DNA of 64,000 nucleotides from Roseomonas populi (GTDB lineage Bacteria > Pseudomonadota > Alphaproteobacteria > Acetobacterales > Acetobacteraceae): positions 1 to 64,000 of the forward strand of contig NZ_JANJOU010000026.1 of assembly GCF_024594815.1 (NCBI RefSeq), in the 5' to 3' direction. Positions 34,007 through 43,217 of the stretch are shown in pieces; the stretch's first letter is position 1; every line of letters begins with the position of its first letter. The translations under genes were made by a program, and so were the position numbers. The notes under the pieces are model-generated. The model searched no databases. It saw nothing but the letters and a program-made list of their open reading frames with translations, and was not told the DNA's origin.

Positions 34007-34963
34007 ATGATGCATCGGCGCCACCTGGTCACCCTGCCGCTCCTCGCGGCCTCCGGCGCCGCGCGGGCGCAGGCCTGGCCCGCCCGCCCGATCACCGTGG
34101 TGGTTCCCTACCTGGCCGGCGGCCCCTCCGATGTCTTCGGGCGGGTGGTGGCCGCGCCGATGCTCCAGCGCCTCGGCCAGCCCGGCGTGGTGGAGAACCG
34201 CGCGGGCGCGAATGGCGGGATCGCCGCCGGCCTCGTCGCGCGGGCGGCGGCGGACGGGCACACGCTGCTTGTCGTCGCGGGCGGCATCATGACCATCAAC
34301 CCGCTGCTAACGCCGAACCTGAGCTACGACCCGGTGCGGGACTTCGCCCCGGTCACCATCGGCATCCGCGCGCCGAACGTGCTGGTCGTGCCGGCCACAT
34401 TGCCCGCCACAAGCCTGGACGCCTTCCTCGATGCCGCGAAGTCGGGCGGCGTGACCTACGGCACGCCCGGCATCGGCTCCTCCGAGCACCTGACCATGGC
34501 CATGCTGGCCCAGCGCGCCGGGGTGGAGATGACCCATGTCCCCTATCCCGGCGTCGCCCAGACGATCACGGACCTGCTGGGCGGCACGCTGCAATCCGGC
34601 TTCCTCGGCCTCGGCGCGACGCTGGCCCATATCCGCGCCGGGCGGCTCCGCCCGCTGGCGGTCTCCTCCGCCGAGCGCAGCCCCGCGCTGCCCGAGGTGC
34701 CGGCGGCGGCGGAACGCTACCCGGGCTTCCTGGCCCATAGCTGGCAGGGGCTGGTGGCGCCCCGCGCCACGCCGGAGCCCGTGCTGGAGCGGCTGCACGC
34801 CCTGACGGCCGAGGCCCTCGCCGCCCCCGAGGCCTGGGCGCGACTGGAGGCGCTGGGCTTCACGGTCGTGGCCAGCGGCCGGGCCGAGATGGCGGAGGTG
34901 GTCGCAGGCGAGACGGAGCGCTGGCGCGGGGTGATCCGGGACGCCCGGATCACCCTGGGCTGA
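34007..34963 (+). CDS. Bug/TctC-family periplasmic solute receptor
   Basis: 318 residues. Signal RRHLVTLPLLAASGAARAQ, then ITVVVPYLAGGPSDVFGR, VVENRAGANGGIAAG, HVPYPGVAQTITDLL and the C-terminal lobe. Less like the other receptors in this operon (PSDVFGR in place of TDIVAR, and YPGVAQT in the ligand loop), so it may have another specificity. Lies between the thioesterase and the LLM monooxygenase. Confidence 0.9.
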   Translation: MMHRRHLVTLPLLAASGAARAQAWPARPITVVVPYLAGGPSDVFGRVVAAPMLQRLGQPGVVENRAGANGGIAAGLVARAAADGHTLLVVAGGIMTINPLLTPNLSYDPVRDFAPVTIGIRAPNVLVVPATLPATSLDAFLDAAKSGGVTYGTPGIGSSEHLTMAMLAQRAGVEMTHVPYPGVAQTITDLLGGTLQSGFLGLGATLAHIRAGRLRPLAVSSAERSPALPEVPAAAERYPGFLAHSWQGLVAPRATPEPVLERLHALTAEALAAPEAWARLEALGFTVVASGRAEMAEVVAGETERWRGVIRDARITLG

Positions 34964-34983
34964 CCACGACAGGAGGAAAAGGC

Positions 34984-36036
34984 ATGACCCATCCGCTTCG
35001 CATCGGGATCTGGGCGCTGGTGCACGGCAACCGCGCCGCGCTGAACGACCCGGAGGAGCCCTACGACGCCTCCTGGCGGCGCAACCGCGGGCTGGTGCTG
35101 GAGGCGGAATCGCTGGGCTACGACTGCGTGCTGGTGGCGCAGCACACGATGAACCCGCACCGCACGGATCTCGGCCAGCTGGAGGCCTGGACCGCCTCCG
35201 CCGCGCTCGCGGCGGAGACGCGCCGGATCGAGATCATCGCGGCCATCAAGCCCATGCTCTACCACCCCGTCGTACTCGCGAAGATGGCGCTGCAGATCGA
35301 GGAGATCAGCGGCGGGCGCTTCGCCATCAACCTCGTCAATGCCTGGAACCGCAAGGAGATCGAGGATGCCGGCCTGATCTTCCGCGAGCACGACGAGCGC
35401 TACGCCTACGGCGCCGAGTGGCTGGCGGTGGTGGAGCGCCTGATGCGCGGCGAGGAGGTGCAGCACCAGGGCCGCTACTTCCAGGTGAAGGACTACATCC
35501 TGCGCCCCGCCGCGCGCGGGCGGGCGCGGCCGCGCATCTATGTCGGCGGCGAATCCCCGCCGGCGCGGGACCTGGTGGCGGCCCAGGCCGATGTCTGGTT
35601 CATCAACGGCCAGCCGCTGGAGGACGTGCGGGCGCTGATCGCCGACGTCCGCGCCCGGCCCCGGTCCGGTGACCCCGTGCGCTTCGGCCTCTCCACCTTC
35701 GTCATCGCGCGGGACACGGAGGAGGAGGCGCAGGCGGAATACCAGCGGCTGCTGGGGCTCGCCGCGCAGGACGCGGAGATCAAGGCCTACGTGAAGGCCA
35801 ATACCGATCCCGCCGTGGCCATGCGCAAGACCCAGGCGAAATTCCAGAGCGTCGGCACCAATGGCGGCACCGCCGCCGGCACGGTGGGCAGCTACGCCCA
35901 GGTGGCGGAGCGGCTCGCGGCCTTCCACGCGGCGGGGATCGACACGCTCCTCACCCAGTTCCAGCCCTTCGAGCGGGAGATGCGGCGCTTCGCGGAGAAC
36001 GTCATGCCACGCCTCGCCCATCTGCGCGCTGCCTGA
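34984..36036 (+). CDS. LLM-class flavin-dependent monooxygenase (SsuD/SfnG-like)
   Basis: 350-residue bacterial-luciferase-type TIM barrel that uses FMNH2 and oxygen. It resembles the alkanesulfonate/dimethylsulfone branch: RIGIWALVHGNRAAL at the N-terminus, KPMLYHPVVLAKMALQIEEISGGR, then INLVNAWNRKEIEDAG and YVGGESPPARDLVA with flavin contacts. AGGAGG lies at good distance before ATG 34984. It needs a flavin reductase, which is not in the window. In the operon it may oxidise a C-S, C-N or C-C bond before or after CoA activation. Substrate unknown. Confidence 0.85.
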   Translation: MTHPLRIGIWALVHGNRAALNDPEEPYDASWRRNRGLVLEAESLGYDCVLVAQHTMNPHRTDLGQLEAWTASAALAAETRRIEIIAAIKPMLYHPVVLAKMALQIEEISGGRFAINLVNAWNRKEIEDAGLIFREHDERYAYGAEWLAVVERLMRGEEVQHQGRYFQVKDYILRPAARGRARPRIYVGGESPPARDLVAAQADVWFINGQPLEDVRALIADVRARPRSGDPVRFGLSTFVIARDTEEEAQAEYQRLLGLAAQDAEIKAYVKANTDPAVAMRKTQAKFQSVGTNGGTAAGTVGSYAQVAERLAAFHAAGIDTLLTQFQPFEREMRRFAENVMPRLAHLRAA

Positions 36037-36047
36037 GGAGGACCCCG

Positions 36048-37025
36048 ATGGACCATCGCCGCCGCGCCCTCCTCACCGCCGCCCTGGCCGCCCCCTTCCT
36101 TCCGGGGGCCGCGCGGGCCCAGGCCGATTGGCCGAGCCGGCCGATCCGCCTGATCGTGCCCTTCCCGCCCGGCGGCGCCTCGGACCTGCTCGGGCGGCTG
36201 ATGGCGGAGGGGCTGACGGCCCGGCTGCGCCAGTCCGTGGTGGTGGAGAACCGCGGCGGCGCGGGCGGGTTGACGGCCGCCGAGTACGCCGCCAAGCAGC
36301 CCGGTGACGGCTACACCCTCCTGCTCGGCACCCAGCCCACGCAGGTCTTCAACAAGTACCTCTACGCCCACCTCTCCTACGACCCCGACCGCGACTTCAC
36401 CCCCGTCAGCACCGTCGCCGCCGTGGCCTACGTGCTGGTGGTGAACCCGAACGTCCCGGCGAAGGACCTGCCGGAGCTGATCGCCTATGCCCGCGCCCAT
36501 CCCGGCCGGCTGAACTACGGCTCCTCCGGCACGGGCGGCGGCATGCACCTGGCCACCCACCTCTTCGCGGAGCGCGCGGGCGGCAACATGGTCCACGTGC
36601 CCTATCGCGGCGCCGCCCCGGCCGTGACGGCCCTCGTGCAGGGCGAGGTGCAGCTGATGGTGGACCTGGTCCCGAACAGCCTGCCGCTGGTCCGCTCCGG
36701 CGCGCTGAAGGCCTTCGCCGTCGGCCTGCCGGAGCCGTCGCCGCTGCTGCCCGGCGTGCCCACCTTTAGAGAGTTCGGCATCACGGATTTCGACGTTCCC
36801 TCCTGGTTCATCCTCGTCGCCTCGGGACAGGTGCCGCCGGCGGTGGAGGAGCGGTTGCGCGCAGCGGCCGAGGCCACCGTGGCCGACCCGGCCTTCGCCG
36901 CGCGGCTGGAGGCGGTCTCAGCCCTGCCCCTGGCGGTCTCCGGCCCCGCGCTCCGGGCCTTCCTGGCCGAGCAGAGCGCGCGGTGGGAGCCCATCATCCG
37001 CAGCGCGAATGTGAGGCTCGACTGA
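36048..37025 (+). CDS. Bug/TctC-family periplasmic solute receptor
   Basis: 325 residues. Signal RRRALLTAALAAPFLPGAARAQ, then IRLIVPFPPGGASDLLGR, VVENRGGAGGLTAAEY, HVPYRGAAPAVTAL and VPTFREFGITDFDVPSW. ATG is 11 bases after the LLM gene stop. Last gene of the operon. As with the others, no TctA or TctB membrane subunit is near. Confidence 0.9.
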   Translation: MDHRRRALLTAALAAPFLPGAARAQADWPSRPIRLIVPFPPGGASDLLGRLMAEGLTARLRQSVVVENRGGAGGLTAAEYAAKQPGDGYTLLLGTQPTQVFNKYLYAHLSYDPDRDFTPVSTVAAVAYVLVVNPNVPAKDLPELIAYARAHPGRLNYGSSGTGGGMHLATHLFAERAGGNMVHVPYRGAAPAVTALVQGEVQLMVDLVPNSLPLVRSGALKAFAVGLPEPSPLLPGVPTFREFGITDFDVPSWFILVASGQVPPAVEERLRAAAEATVADPAFAARLEAVSALPLAVSGPALRAFLAEQSARWEPIIRSANVRLD

Positions 37026-37180
37026 CAGGGCTGGGCGGGATGACTGGGCCCTCCTCTGCACGGCGGACTTCATGGCCGAGCCCGGCACCTTCATGCAGCC
37101 GATCGAGGCGGGTACCTTCCGTCACTCAACCGACATCACGATGCGCAGGATGCTCCGGACGAGCATCGCGCCCGTACTCC

Positions 37181-38563
37181 TCACGTGGCTGGTCGCAGGT
37201 CGAGCAGCACGGTCGGGATCAATTCCGAAACCGTGGGGTGGATGGGCACCGCCCAGCGCAGCGTGTCGAAGGGCTGATCGGCATTCATCATGTCCAGGAT
37301 GCCGTGGATCGCCTCGTCCCCGCCGGTGCCCAGGATCGCTGCCCCCAGGATGCGCCGCGTGTCCGCATCGGCGATGACCTTCATGAAGCCTTGCGTCTCG
37401 GCCTTCTCGACGGCGCGGCCGACGCGGGTCATGGCGCGCTTCGCGTGGAGCAGCCGGCGGCCGCTCCGCGCCGCCTCTGCTTCCGTCATCCCGATCCGCC
37501 CGAGCGGAGGATCGATGTAGAGCGCGTAGCCGGTCAGCCGATGGGTGACACGGCGGTCCTCTCCGTCGAGCAGGTTGGCGGCGACGATCTCGAAGTCGTT
37601 GTAGGCCGTGTGGGTGAAAGCCCCTCGCCCGTTGCAGTCGCCGAGCGCGTAGACACCCGGCACGTTCGTCTGCAGACGGTCGTCGACCGCGATGTAGCCG
37701 CGGGCATCGACATCGATGCCGGCCGCATCGAGCCCCAGATCGTCCGTGTTGGGCCGCCGCCCGACGGCCATGAGCACGTGGCTGCCGATGGCCGGCGCGC
37801 TGTTCCCATCGCAATGCACCGACACGGAGATCTCGTCGCCGTTTCGGGCGAAGCCGATGCAGTCCGCTCCGGTGCGGACGGTGATGCCTTCGCGCTCCAG
37901 GATCGCCCGGACCTCCGCCGAGACATCCGGGTCCTCGCGCGCGATCAGCCGATCCGACCGCTCGACGATCGTGACCTCCGCGCCGAAGCGGCGGTACATC
38001 TGGGCGAATTCGAGGCCGATGTAGCTGCCGCCGACGACGACGAGGTGGCGCGGCAGGACCTCCAGGGCCACCATGTCGGTGTTGGTGAGCACCGGCACGT
38101 CGCCCAGGCCCGGCATGTCCGGCACGACGGCGCGGCCGCCGACATTGATGAAGATGCGCGGCGCGGTCAGTTGCTCGCCGGCAACCTCCACGGTGTTCGG
38201 CCCGGCAAAGCGGGCGTGGCCACGGATGAGTTCGACCCGCGCCATCCCGGCGAGCCAGGCCTCGTTGCCCGCCCGCGAGTCCAGGATCACCTTCCTGGCA
38301 CGCGCCGCCACGGCCGGCATGTCGATCTGGATCGGCCCTTCGACGGCGAACCCGTAGTCTCCGCCACGCCGCGCCGTGTGGACGGCATAAGCGCTGGCGA
38401 CCAGCGTCTTGGTGGGCTTGCATCCGGTGTTGACGCAGGTGCCACCGACCAGATGGCGCTCGATGATCGCCACCCTCATGCCGGCATCGTTCAGCCTCCC
38501 GGCGAGCGACGGGCCCGCCTGGCCCGCGCCGATGATGATCGCGTCGAAGGCGCGCGCGCTCAT
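37181..38563 (-). CDS. Pyridine nucleotide-disulfide oxidoreductase (MerA-like fold, not mercury-specific)
   Basis: 460-residue flavoprotein disulfide reductase. FAD motif AIIIGAGQAGPSLAGRL, redox-active pair C43VNTGC48, NAD motif VVVGGSYIGLEFAQMYRR, second FAD contact VYALGDCNGRG, and the C-terminal interface with His-Glu (AVPIHPTVSELIP). ATG 38563 is preferred; the longer frame adds 13 unlike residues. It resembles mercuric reductases but lacks an N-terminal HMA domain and a C-terminal Cys pair, and no mer regulator or transporter is near. The disulfide substrate is unknown; mycothione-, glutathione- or ergothioneine-related roles are possible given EgtBD nearby. Confidence 0.85.
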   Translation of the reverse strand: MSARAFDAIIIGAGQAGPSLAGRLNDAGMRVAIIERHLVGGTCVNTGCKPTKTLVASAYAVHTARRGGDYGFAVEGPIQIDMPAVAARARKVILDSRAGNEAWLAGMARVELIRGHARFAGPNTVEVAGEQLTAPRIFINVGGRAVVPDMPGLGDVPVLTNTDMVALEVLPRHLVVVGGSYIGLEFAQMYRRFGAEVTIVERSDRLIAREDPDVSAEVRAILEREGITVRTGADCIGFARNGDEISVSVHCDGNSAPAIGSHVLMAVGRRPNTDDLGLDAAGIDVDARGYIAVDDRLQTNVPGVYALGDCNGRGAFTHTAYNDFEIVAANLLDGEDRRVTHRLTGYALYIDPPLGRIGMTEAEAARSGRRLLHAKRAMTRVGRAVEKAETQGFMKVIADADTRRILGAAILGTGGDEAIHGILDMMNADQPFDTLRWAVPIHPTVSELIPTVLLDLRPAT

Positions 38564-38765
38564 CGACAGGTGCCCGGTGCGGTAGGCGCGGTGGTGCGGC
38601 AAGGCATCATGGCGGGTCCAATCCGTTCAGGCATGCGGCCGGAGGTCGTCCGGCCTGGAAAGATGCGCTGCCACCCGGGGATGGAGCGGCAGCGCGGTTG
38701 TGGCGGCCTGACGGGGCTGGCGCAGCGGGCCGGGCGTGCTGCCCGGGACCTCCTGGTCCCTCACG

Positions 38766-39353
38766 TCACCCGGCGGCGCGAAGTCCGCCCCGGCGGGCAT
38801 CGCCCACCGTCAGCCAGAGAGCCGATACGAGGAAGTAGAAGGCGCCGAAGGCCGCGTAGGGGGCCACCGTGGCGATGCCCACCGGTTCCGGACCACCGGC
38901 CATTCGAACGAAGAACAACCCGGCCAGGGCGGACTGGGCGCCGCTCAGGATCATCGCCCATTGGGCACCATAGGACCTCCACCGGCGGAGGGCCGTGGCG
39001 AGCTGCAGCAATCCGGCGAAGCCGGCCCAGATGCCGAACACCACGATGACGCTGTTCATGCTGACGCCGAGCGCGACGGCCACGGCAGCGGCCGTGATGG
39101 TGCTGACGATGACGTTCAGCAGATGCGTCCTGTTGCTGCCGAGACCACCATTACGCTGGGCATCGATCAGGTTGGCGACGGCGTCCCATGCCGGATAGCC
39201 GACCAGCATGATGGCCGCCAGCTGCGGCGCGCGTGTCGCGACGCTGAAGGCCGCCGCGACCCAAGCCGCCGAGAAGGCGAAGCGGGCGAAATAGTAGCGC
39301 TTGAGCCACCCCGAGGCGGGTGGAGCAGGATGGTTCATCAATTGGGTGGGCAT
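38766..39353 (-). CDS. Multi-pass membrane protein of unknown function
   Basis: 195 residues with five or six hydrophobic segments, for example FARFAFSAAWVAAAFSVAT, LLNVIVSTITAAAVAVALGV, SVIVVFGIWAGFAGLLQLAT and APYAAFGAFYFLVSALWLTV. It faintly resembles the DUF308/HdeD-like class; I do not name it with confidence. ATG 39338 (MNHPAPP) is an alternative start. A TetR-type operator at 39378-39395, the same as that before the tetR gene at 43218, lies 25 bases upstream, so this gene is likely controlled by that regulator. Confidence 0.6.
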   Translation of the reverse strand: MPTQLMNHPAPPASGWLKRYYFARFAFSAAWVAAAFSVATRAPQLAAIMLVGYPAWDAVANLIDAQRNGGLGSNRTHLLNVIVSTITAAAVAVALGVSMNSVIVVFGIWAGFAGLLQLATALRRWRSYGAQWAMILSGAQSALAGLFFVRMAGGPEPVGIATVAPYAAFGAFYFLVSALWLTVGDARRGGLRAAG

Positions 39354-39377
39354 ATCCAGCCTCCGGTCTGCACGCCA

Positions 39378-39395
39378 ACCTACTAGAAGGTAGAC
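39378..39395. promoter_or_regulatory. Candidate operator shared with the tetR gene at 43218
   Basis: ACCTACTAGAAGGTAGAC matches ACCTACCAGAAGGTAGGT at 43185-43202 in 15 of 18 positions, with the CTAC and GTAG arms kept. It lies 25 bases before the minus-strand membrane protein gene. Confidence 0.6.
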
Positions 39396-39700
39396 AAGCC
39401 GGCGTCAATGCTTTCCCTGTGCCATCGGTTCTGCTCTTGCCGGCGACTGCTTCCATAGCCTGGCGCTCAACATGGCATCCCGTGCCATGCACGTGGTAGG
39501 GACGCGCGGCCTCGTGGGAGGAGAGGTCGGGCGCGGCAGCGTCGTCCGCGATCCCGGCCACGTCGATGCTGCATCCTTCCGGATCAGGGGAAGCGAAGGC
39601 GGTGCTGTCGATCTCGCCCGCGACGTCATGCCCCTGCCGGGTCTGACCAGTCGCTTCGAGAGGGCGGCTCAACTCGTCCCAAGAGCGCCGGACGGCGCGC
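39396..39700. other. Gap without a supported gene
   Basis: Open frames on both strands here have no recognisable similarity, ribosome site or conserved neighbour. Nothing else was seen. Confidence 0.4.
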
Positions 39701-40660
39701 TCACTCCTCCAGCAGCCAGACCGAGAAGAGCCCCTCTGCATCCGTCCAGGTTGCGGCTGCCCGCCAGCCCGCCGCCCCGACCAGCTCCCGCAGGCGCTCC
39801 GGGCGGTACTTGTGGCTGCTCTCGGTGTGGATGCTCTCGCCCGCGGCGAAGCGGAACACGCGCCCGGCCAGCCGAACGGATTGTGCCGTTCGCGAGACGA
39901 GGTGCATCTCGATGCGCTCCTCCACGGCGTCCCACCGGGCCTCGTGCCGGAAGGCGCCGAGGTCGAAATCGGCGCCGGCCTCGCGGTTCAGCCGCGCCAG
40001 CAGGTTCAGGTCGAACGCGGCCGTCACGCCGGCGGCGTCGTCATAGGCCGCCTGCAGCACCGGGATGCTCTTCACCAGGTCCGCGCCTAGCAGCAGGCGC
40101 CCACCCGGACGCAGCGTGGCGCGGGCGCGGCGCAGGAAGGCCACCGCCTCCTCCGCCTCGAAGTTGCCGATCGTCGAGCCCGGGAAGAAGCCGAGATGCG
40201 TCGCGCTGCCCTCCGCCCGCCCGGCGAGATCGAAGGGCCGGGTGAAATCCGCGACCACGGGCCGGACAGGAAGCCCGGGGCAGGCCGCCCGCACCCGCGC
40301 CGCCGCCGCCTCCAGCCATTCCGGCGCGATGTCCACGGGCAGGTAGGCCGCGGGCGCCCGGAGCGCCCGCAGCAGCTGCACCGCCTTGACGCCGTCGCCC
40401 GGCCCGAACTCGACCACGGCCGCGCCCGGCCCGACCGCCCGGGCGATGTCGGGGCCGGACTCCTCCAGGATCCGCATCTCCGTGCGGGTCGGGTAGTACT
40501 CCGGCAGGCGGGTGATCGCCTCGAACAGGCGCGCGCCCTCGGCGTCGTAGAGCCACTTGCAGGGCAGCGTCTTGCGGGGCGCCGAGAGGCCCGCGACGGC
40601 GTCGGCGACCAGGGCGGCCCGCTGCAGCTCGGCGGGATCGCGGGAGATGGCGCCGCTCAC
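39701..40660 (-). CDS. egtD: L-histidine N-alpha-methyltransferase EgtD
   Basis: 319-residue SAM-dependent enzyme that trimethylates histidine to hercynine, the first step of ergothioneine synthesis. N-terminal LPCKWLYDAEGARLFEAIT and PEYYPTRTEMRILEE are diagnostic; EFGPGDGVKAVQLL is the SAM motif; FFPGSTIGNFE and GESIHTESSHKY complete the EgtD pattern. GTG 40660 overlaps the egtB stop (GTGA). Forms a two-gene operon with egtB, without egtC or egtE, as is common in proteobacteria. Confidence 0.95.
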   Translation of the reverse strand: MSGAISRDPAELQRAALVADAVAGLSAPRKTLPCKWLYDAEGARLFEAITRLPEYYPTRTEMRILEESGPDIARAVGPGAAVVEFGPGDGVKAVQLLRALRAPAAYLPVDIAPEWLEAAAARVRAACPGLPVRPVVADFTRPFDLAGRAEGSATHLGFFPGSTIGNFEAEEAVAFLRRARATLRPGGRLLLGADLVKSIPVLQAAYDDAAGVTAAFDLNLLARLNREAGADFDLGAFRHEARWDAVEERIEMHLVSRTAQSVRLAGRVFRFAAGESIHTESSHKYRPERLRELVGAAGWRAAATWTDAEGLFSVWLLEE

Positions 40661-41874
40661 GCCGCGTCCTCCGCCAGGCGGAGCCCGCTTAACTGCCAGC
40701 GCGCCCCGGGCGGGAAGAAGTTGCGGTAGCTGGCGCGCGCATGGCCCGGCGGCGTCGCCGCGGAGCCGCCGCGCAGCACCATCTGGTTGATCATGAACTT
40801 GCCGTTGTACTCGCCCACCGCGCCCGCCCAGGGGCGGAAGCCCGGATAGGGGCGATAGGCGCTGCCCGTCCACTGCCAGGCCATGCCCTCGGCATCGCGG
40901 AAGCCGGGAAGGGCCGCGGCGGCCTCCCATTCCTGCTCCGTCGGCAGGCGCCGCCCGGCCCAGCGCGCGAAGGCGTCGGCCTCGTACCAGGAGACATGGC
41001 GCACGGGCCGTGCGGGATCGAGCGGGCGGAGGCCGCCCGGGCCGAACTCCGTCCAGCCCCCGTCCCGGCTCTCCCAGTGCAGCGGCGCCTCCCAGCCCTC
41101 GGCCTGCCGCGCGGCCCAGCCGTCGCTCATCCACAGCAGCGGGTCGCCGTAGCCGCCGTCCTCCATGAAGGCCAGCCACTCGCCGTTGGTCACCAGCCCG
41201 CTGGCGATGCGGTAGGGGGCCAGCCAGGTCGCGTGGCGCGGCGTCTCGTTGTCGAAGGCGAAGCCCCGCCCGTCATGGCCGACCTCCACCAGACCCGCCG
41301 TCCCCTCCAGCATCGTCACGGGCTCCGAGGCGGCCGGCTCCCGCCAGCCGGGATCGCAGGCCGGGCGGAGCGGGTTGAGGCTGAGGGCGTGCAGGATATC
41401 CGTCAGCAGCAGCTCCTGGTGCTGCTCCTCGTGCTGCAGCCCGAGCACGACGAGTTCCGCCGCCTCCGCCGGAGGGTTCCGCAGCAGGGCGGCCATCGCC
41501 TCATCCACGGCGGCCCGATACTCGGCGATGTCCTCGCAGGAAGGGCGCGTCAGCATCCCCCGCCGCGGCCGGGCGTGGCGCGGGCCGGCGACCTCGTAAT
41601 AGGAGTTGAAGAGGAAGGCGTACTCCTCCCGCACCGGGCGGTACCCCGGCAGGTAGGGCCGGAGCAGGAAGGTCTCGAAGAACCAGGTGGTGTGGGCCCG
41701 GTGCCACTTGGTCGGGCTGGCATCCGGCATGGACTGCACGACCTGGTCCTCGGGCGAGAGCGGGGCGGCCAGGGCCTCCGTCCGGGACCGCACGGCGCGG
41801 TACCGCGCGAGGAGGTCCTGCGCCAGGGCGCCCGCCGGGCCGGCGCCCGCGAGGCCGGGTTGGATCACGTTCAT
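40657..41874 (-). CDS. egtB: Ergothioneine biosynthesis sulfoxide synthase EgtB
   Basis: 405-residue non-haem iron enzyme that joins hercynine to a thiol (gamma-glutamylcysteine or cysteine) with oxygen. The N-terminal DinB-like domain holds the 3-His iron site: His61 (HRAHTTWFFE), His148 and His152 (LQHEEQHQE). The C-terminal formylglycine-generating-like domain includes VSWYEADAFARWAGRRLPTEQEWE and MVLRGGSAATP. Upstream of and translationally coupled to egtD. Product protects against peroxide and singlet oxygen, relevant to a photolyase-like and MsrP-bearing region. Confidence 0.95.
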   Translation of the reverse strand: MNVIQPGLAGAGPAGALAQDLLARYRAVRSRTEALAAPLSPEDQVVQSMPDASPTKWHRAHTTWFFETFLLRPYLPGYRPVREEYAFLFNSYYEVAGPRHARPRRGMLTRPSCEDIAEYRAAVDEAMAALLRNPPAEAAELVVLGLQHEEQHQELLLTDILHALSLNPLRPACDPGWREPAASEPVTMLEGTAGLVEVGHDGRGFAFDNETPRHATWLAPYRIASGLVTNGEWLAFMEDGGYGDPLLWMSDGWAARQAEGWEAPLHWESRDGGWTEFGPGGLRPLDPARPVRHVSWYEADAFARWAGRRLPTEQEWEAAAALPGFRDAEGMAWQWTGSAYRPYPGFRPWAGAVGEYNGKFMINQMVLRGGSAATPPGHARASYRNFFPPGARWQLSGLRLAEDAA

Positions 41875-42156
41875 GCGTCATTCACCCTCTGCGCGCCGCG
41901 CCGATATCCGGACGATAAGCGCGCCGGCCCGCGTTCACAGCCACCATGCGCGCCTGCCAGCCATGTCCGATCAGCCGCCGTACCAACAGGCCGAGCACCG
42001 ATCCAATCAGCCGTGCGGTGCCGCCTTCCCGCACCACCCGGCGCGCAATTGGTCCTGCGGGCCGACACCGGCGGCAGGGCGCTTCGGCCGCCGGCGGGTC
42101 CGGAAAGCGGGACGCCGCGCGGGCGCACCGGACCGGTGGCGGTCATGCGGACGCCC
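41875..42156. other. Gap upstream of egtB, no gene seen
   Basis: This 282-base spacer presumably contains the egtBD promoter on the minus strand. No clear boxes or small gene were identified. Confidence 0.4.
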
Positions 42157-42930
42157 TCAACGGGCGGCCGCGTCAAGGATCAGCCCGGCGATCTCCTGGG
42201 GATGAGAGATCAGGGCCAAATGGCTCGCCCGGACTTCTACCGTGCGGGCCGCCATGCGGGCTGCCATGTAGCGTTGCAGGTCCGGGTTGATGGTCCTGTC
42301 CTCCGTTGAGACGGCGTAGAAGCTGGGCCTGGATCGCCACGCGGCCTGGCTGGGACGCCCGGTCAGGAGTGCTCTCCGGAAGGGCTGCTGCACCGCGTAG
42401 AGCACGCGAGCCTGTTCCGCCGGCAGGTCGCCGGCGAAGTCCCGCAGGAAAGCTTCCTCGGTGAGCCGGCCCTCATCCCCATCATAGACGATTCCCGCCG
42501 ATGCGGGCGGGGCAGGGAAGCGGGCGGCCAGGGCCGCATAGTCCTCGCCGGCATCTGCCGCCCGGGCCGCCACGTAGACGAGCGCCAAGACCTTCGGGTG
42601 CGTGCCAGCCTCCGTCACGATGGTGCCGCCGAAGGAGTGTCCGGCCAGCACCGTCGGTCCGTCCTGCCGGTCCAGGACCTTGCGGCAGGCAGCGACGGCT
42701 TCCTCCAGCGTCGTCAGGGGGTTCTGGACGGAGGTCACCTCGAGGCCCCTTGCCTGAAGGAGCGGAATGACCTCCGACCAACTCGACCCATCGGCAAACA
42801 GGCCGTGCACGAGAACGACGTTCTTCGCCGGCTGCGACGAAGCCGTTCCCTGAGCTCTCGTCTCCCCCGGGAGAACCGTTGCTGTGACGCCTGCTAAGAA
42901 GAAGCGCGCAAGGGACCTTCTGTTCATCAC
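42157..42930 (-). CDS. Secreted alpha/beta hydrolase
   Basis: 257 residues with an N-terminal export signal (NRRSLARFFLAGVTATVLPG). Ser nucleophile in AGHSFGG, oxyanion loop LVHGLFADGSSWSEV, catalytic His in RASHLALISHP. It belongs to the small esterase group often annotated as alpha/beta hydrolase in stress or detoxification loci. Divergent from the TetR gene at 43218; the operator 43185-43202 lies in the 287-base gap. A tail of a paralogue survives at 9030-9131. Likely periplasmic esterase; substrate unknown. Confidence 0.85.
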   Translation of the reverse strand: MMNRRSLARFFLAGVTATVLPGETRAQGTASSQPAKNVVLVHGLFADGSSWSEVIPLLQARGLEVTSVQNPLTTLEEAVAACRKVLDRQDGPTVLAGHSFGGTIVTEAGTHPKVLALVYVAARAADAGEDYAALAARFPAPPASAGIVYDGDEGRLTEEAFLRDFAGDLPAEQARVLYAVQQPFRRALLTGRPSQAAWRSRPSFYAVSTEDRTINPDLQRYMAARMAARTVEVRASHLALISHPQEIAGLILDAAAR

Positions 42931-43184
42931 GACGCCATTCTCCTAAATGGGGGTTCCTCGGGCCGTGCAGTCAGGTCACGGCGCCAGGTCCGTCGGGATG
43001 GTTGCCGGCGCATCTCAGGGCGGGGCGACGGTCCGCAGGACGGCGCTCCGCGCTGATATGTCTCCTGAGCATAGGGCATCACCCGTTGAATTTCGACGCG
43101 GTGAGGAGTGGAGACGAGCCGGACCGAGCCTCCTGGCCGAGGTCGCGATCCAAGCTTGCAACCGGGCCGACTCCGCCTATAACA

Positions 43185-43202
43185 ACCTACCAGAAGGTAG
43201 GT
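43185..43202. promoter_or_regulatory. Candidate TetR operator
   Basis: ACCTACCAGAAGGTAGGT has perfect 7-base arms (ACCTACC and GGTAGGT) around AGAA. It lies 15 bases before the GTG of the tetR gene and recurs at 39378-39395, which supports a sequence-specific repressor. Confidence 0.7.
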
Positions 43203-43217
43203 AAGGCGGGTGCGATC

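Noticed and set aside
37181-38563. Mercury resistance locus
   Set aside because: No merR, merT or merP nearby, no N-terminal metal domain and no C-terminal Cys pair; only the general fold matches.
36983-39049. 688-codon plus-strand frame
   Set aside because: Antisense to the disulfide reductase, which has complete FAD, NAD and CxxxxC motifs.
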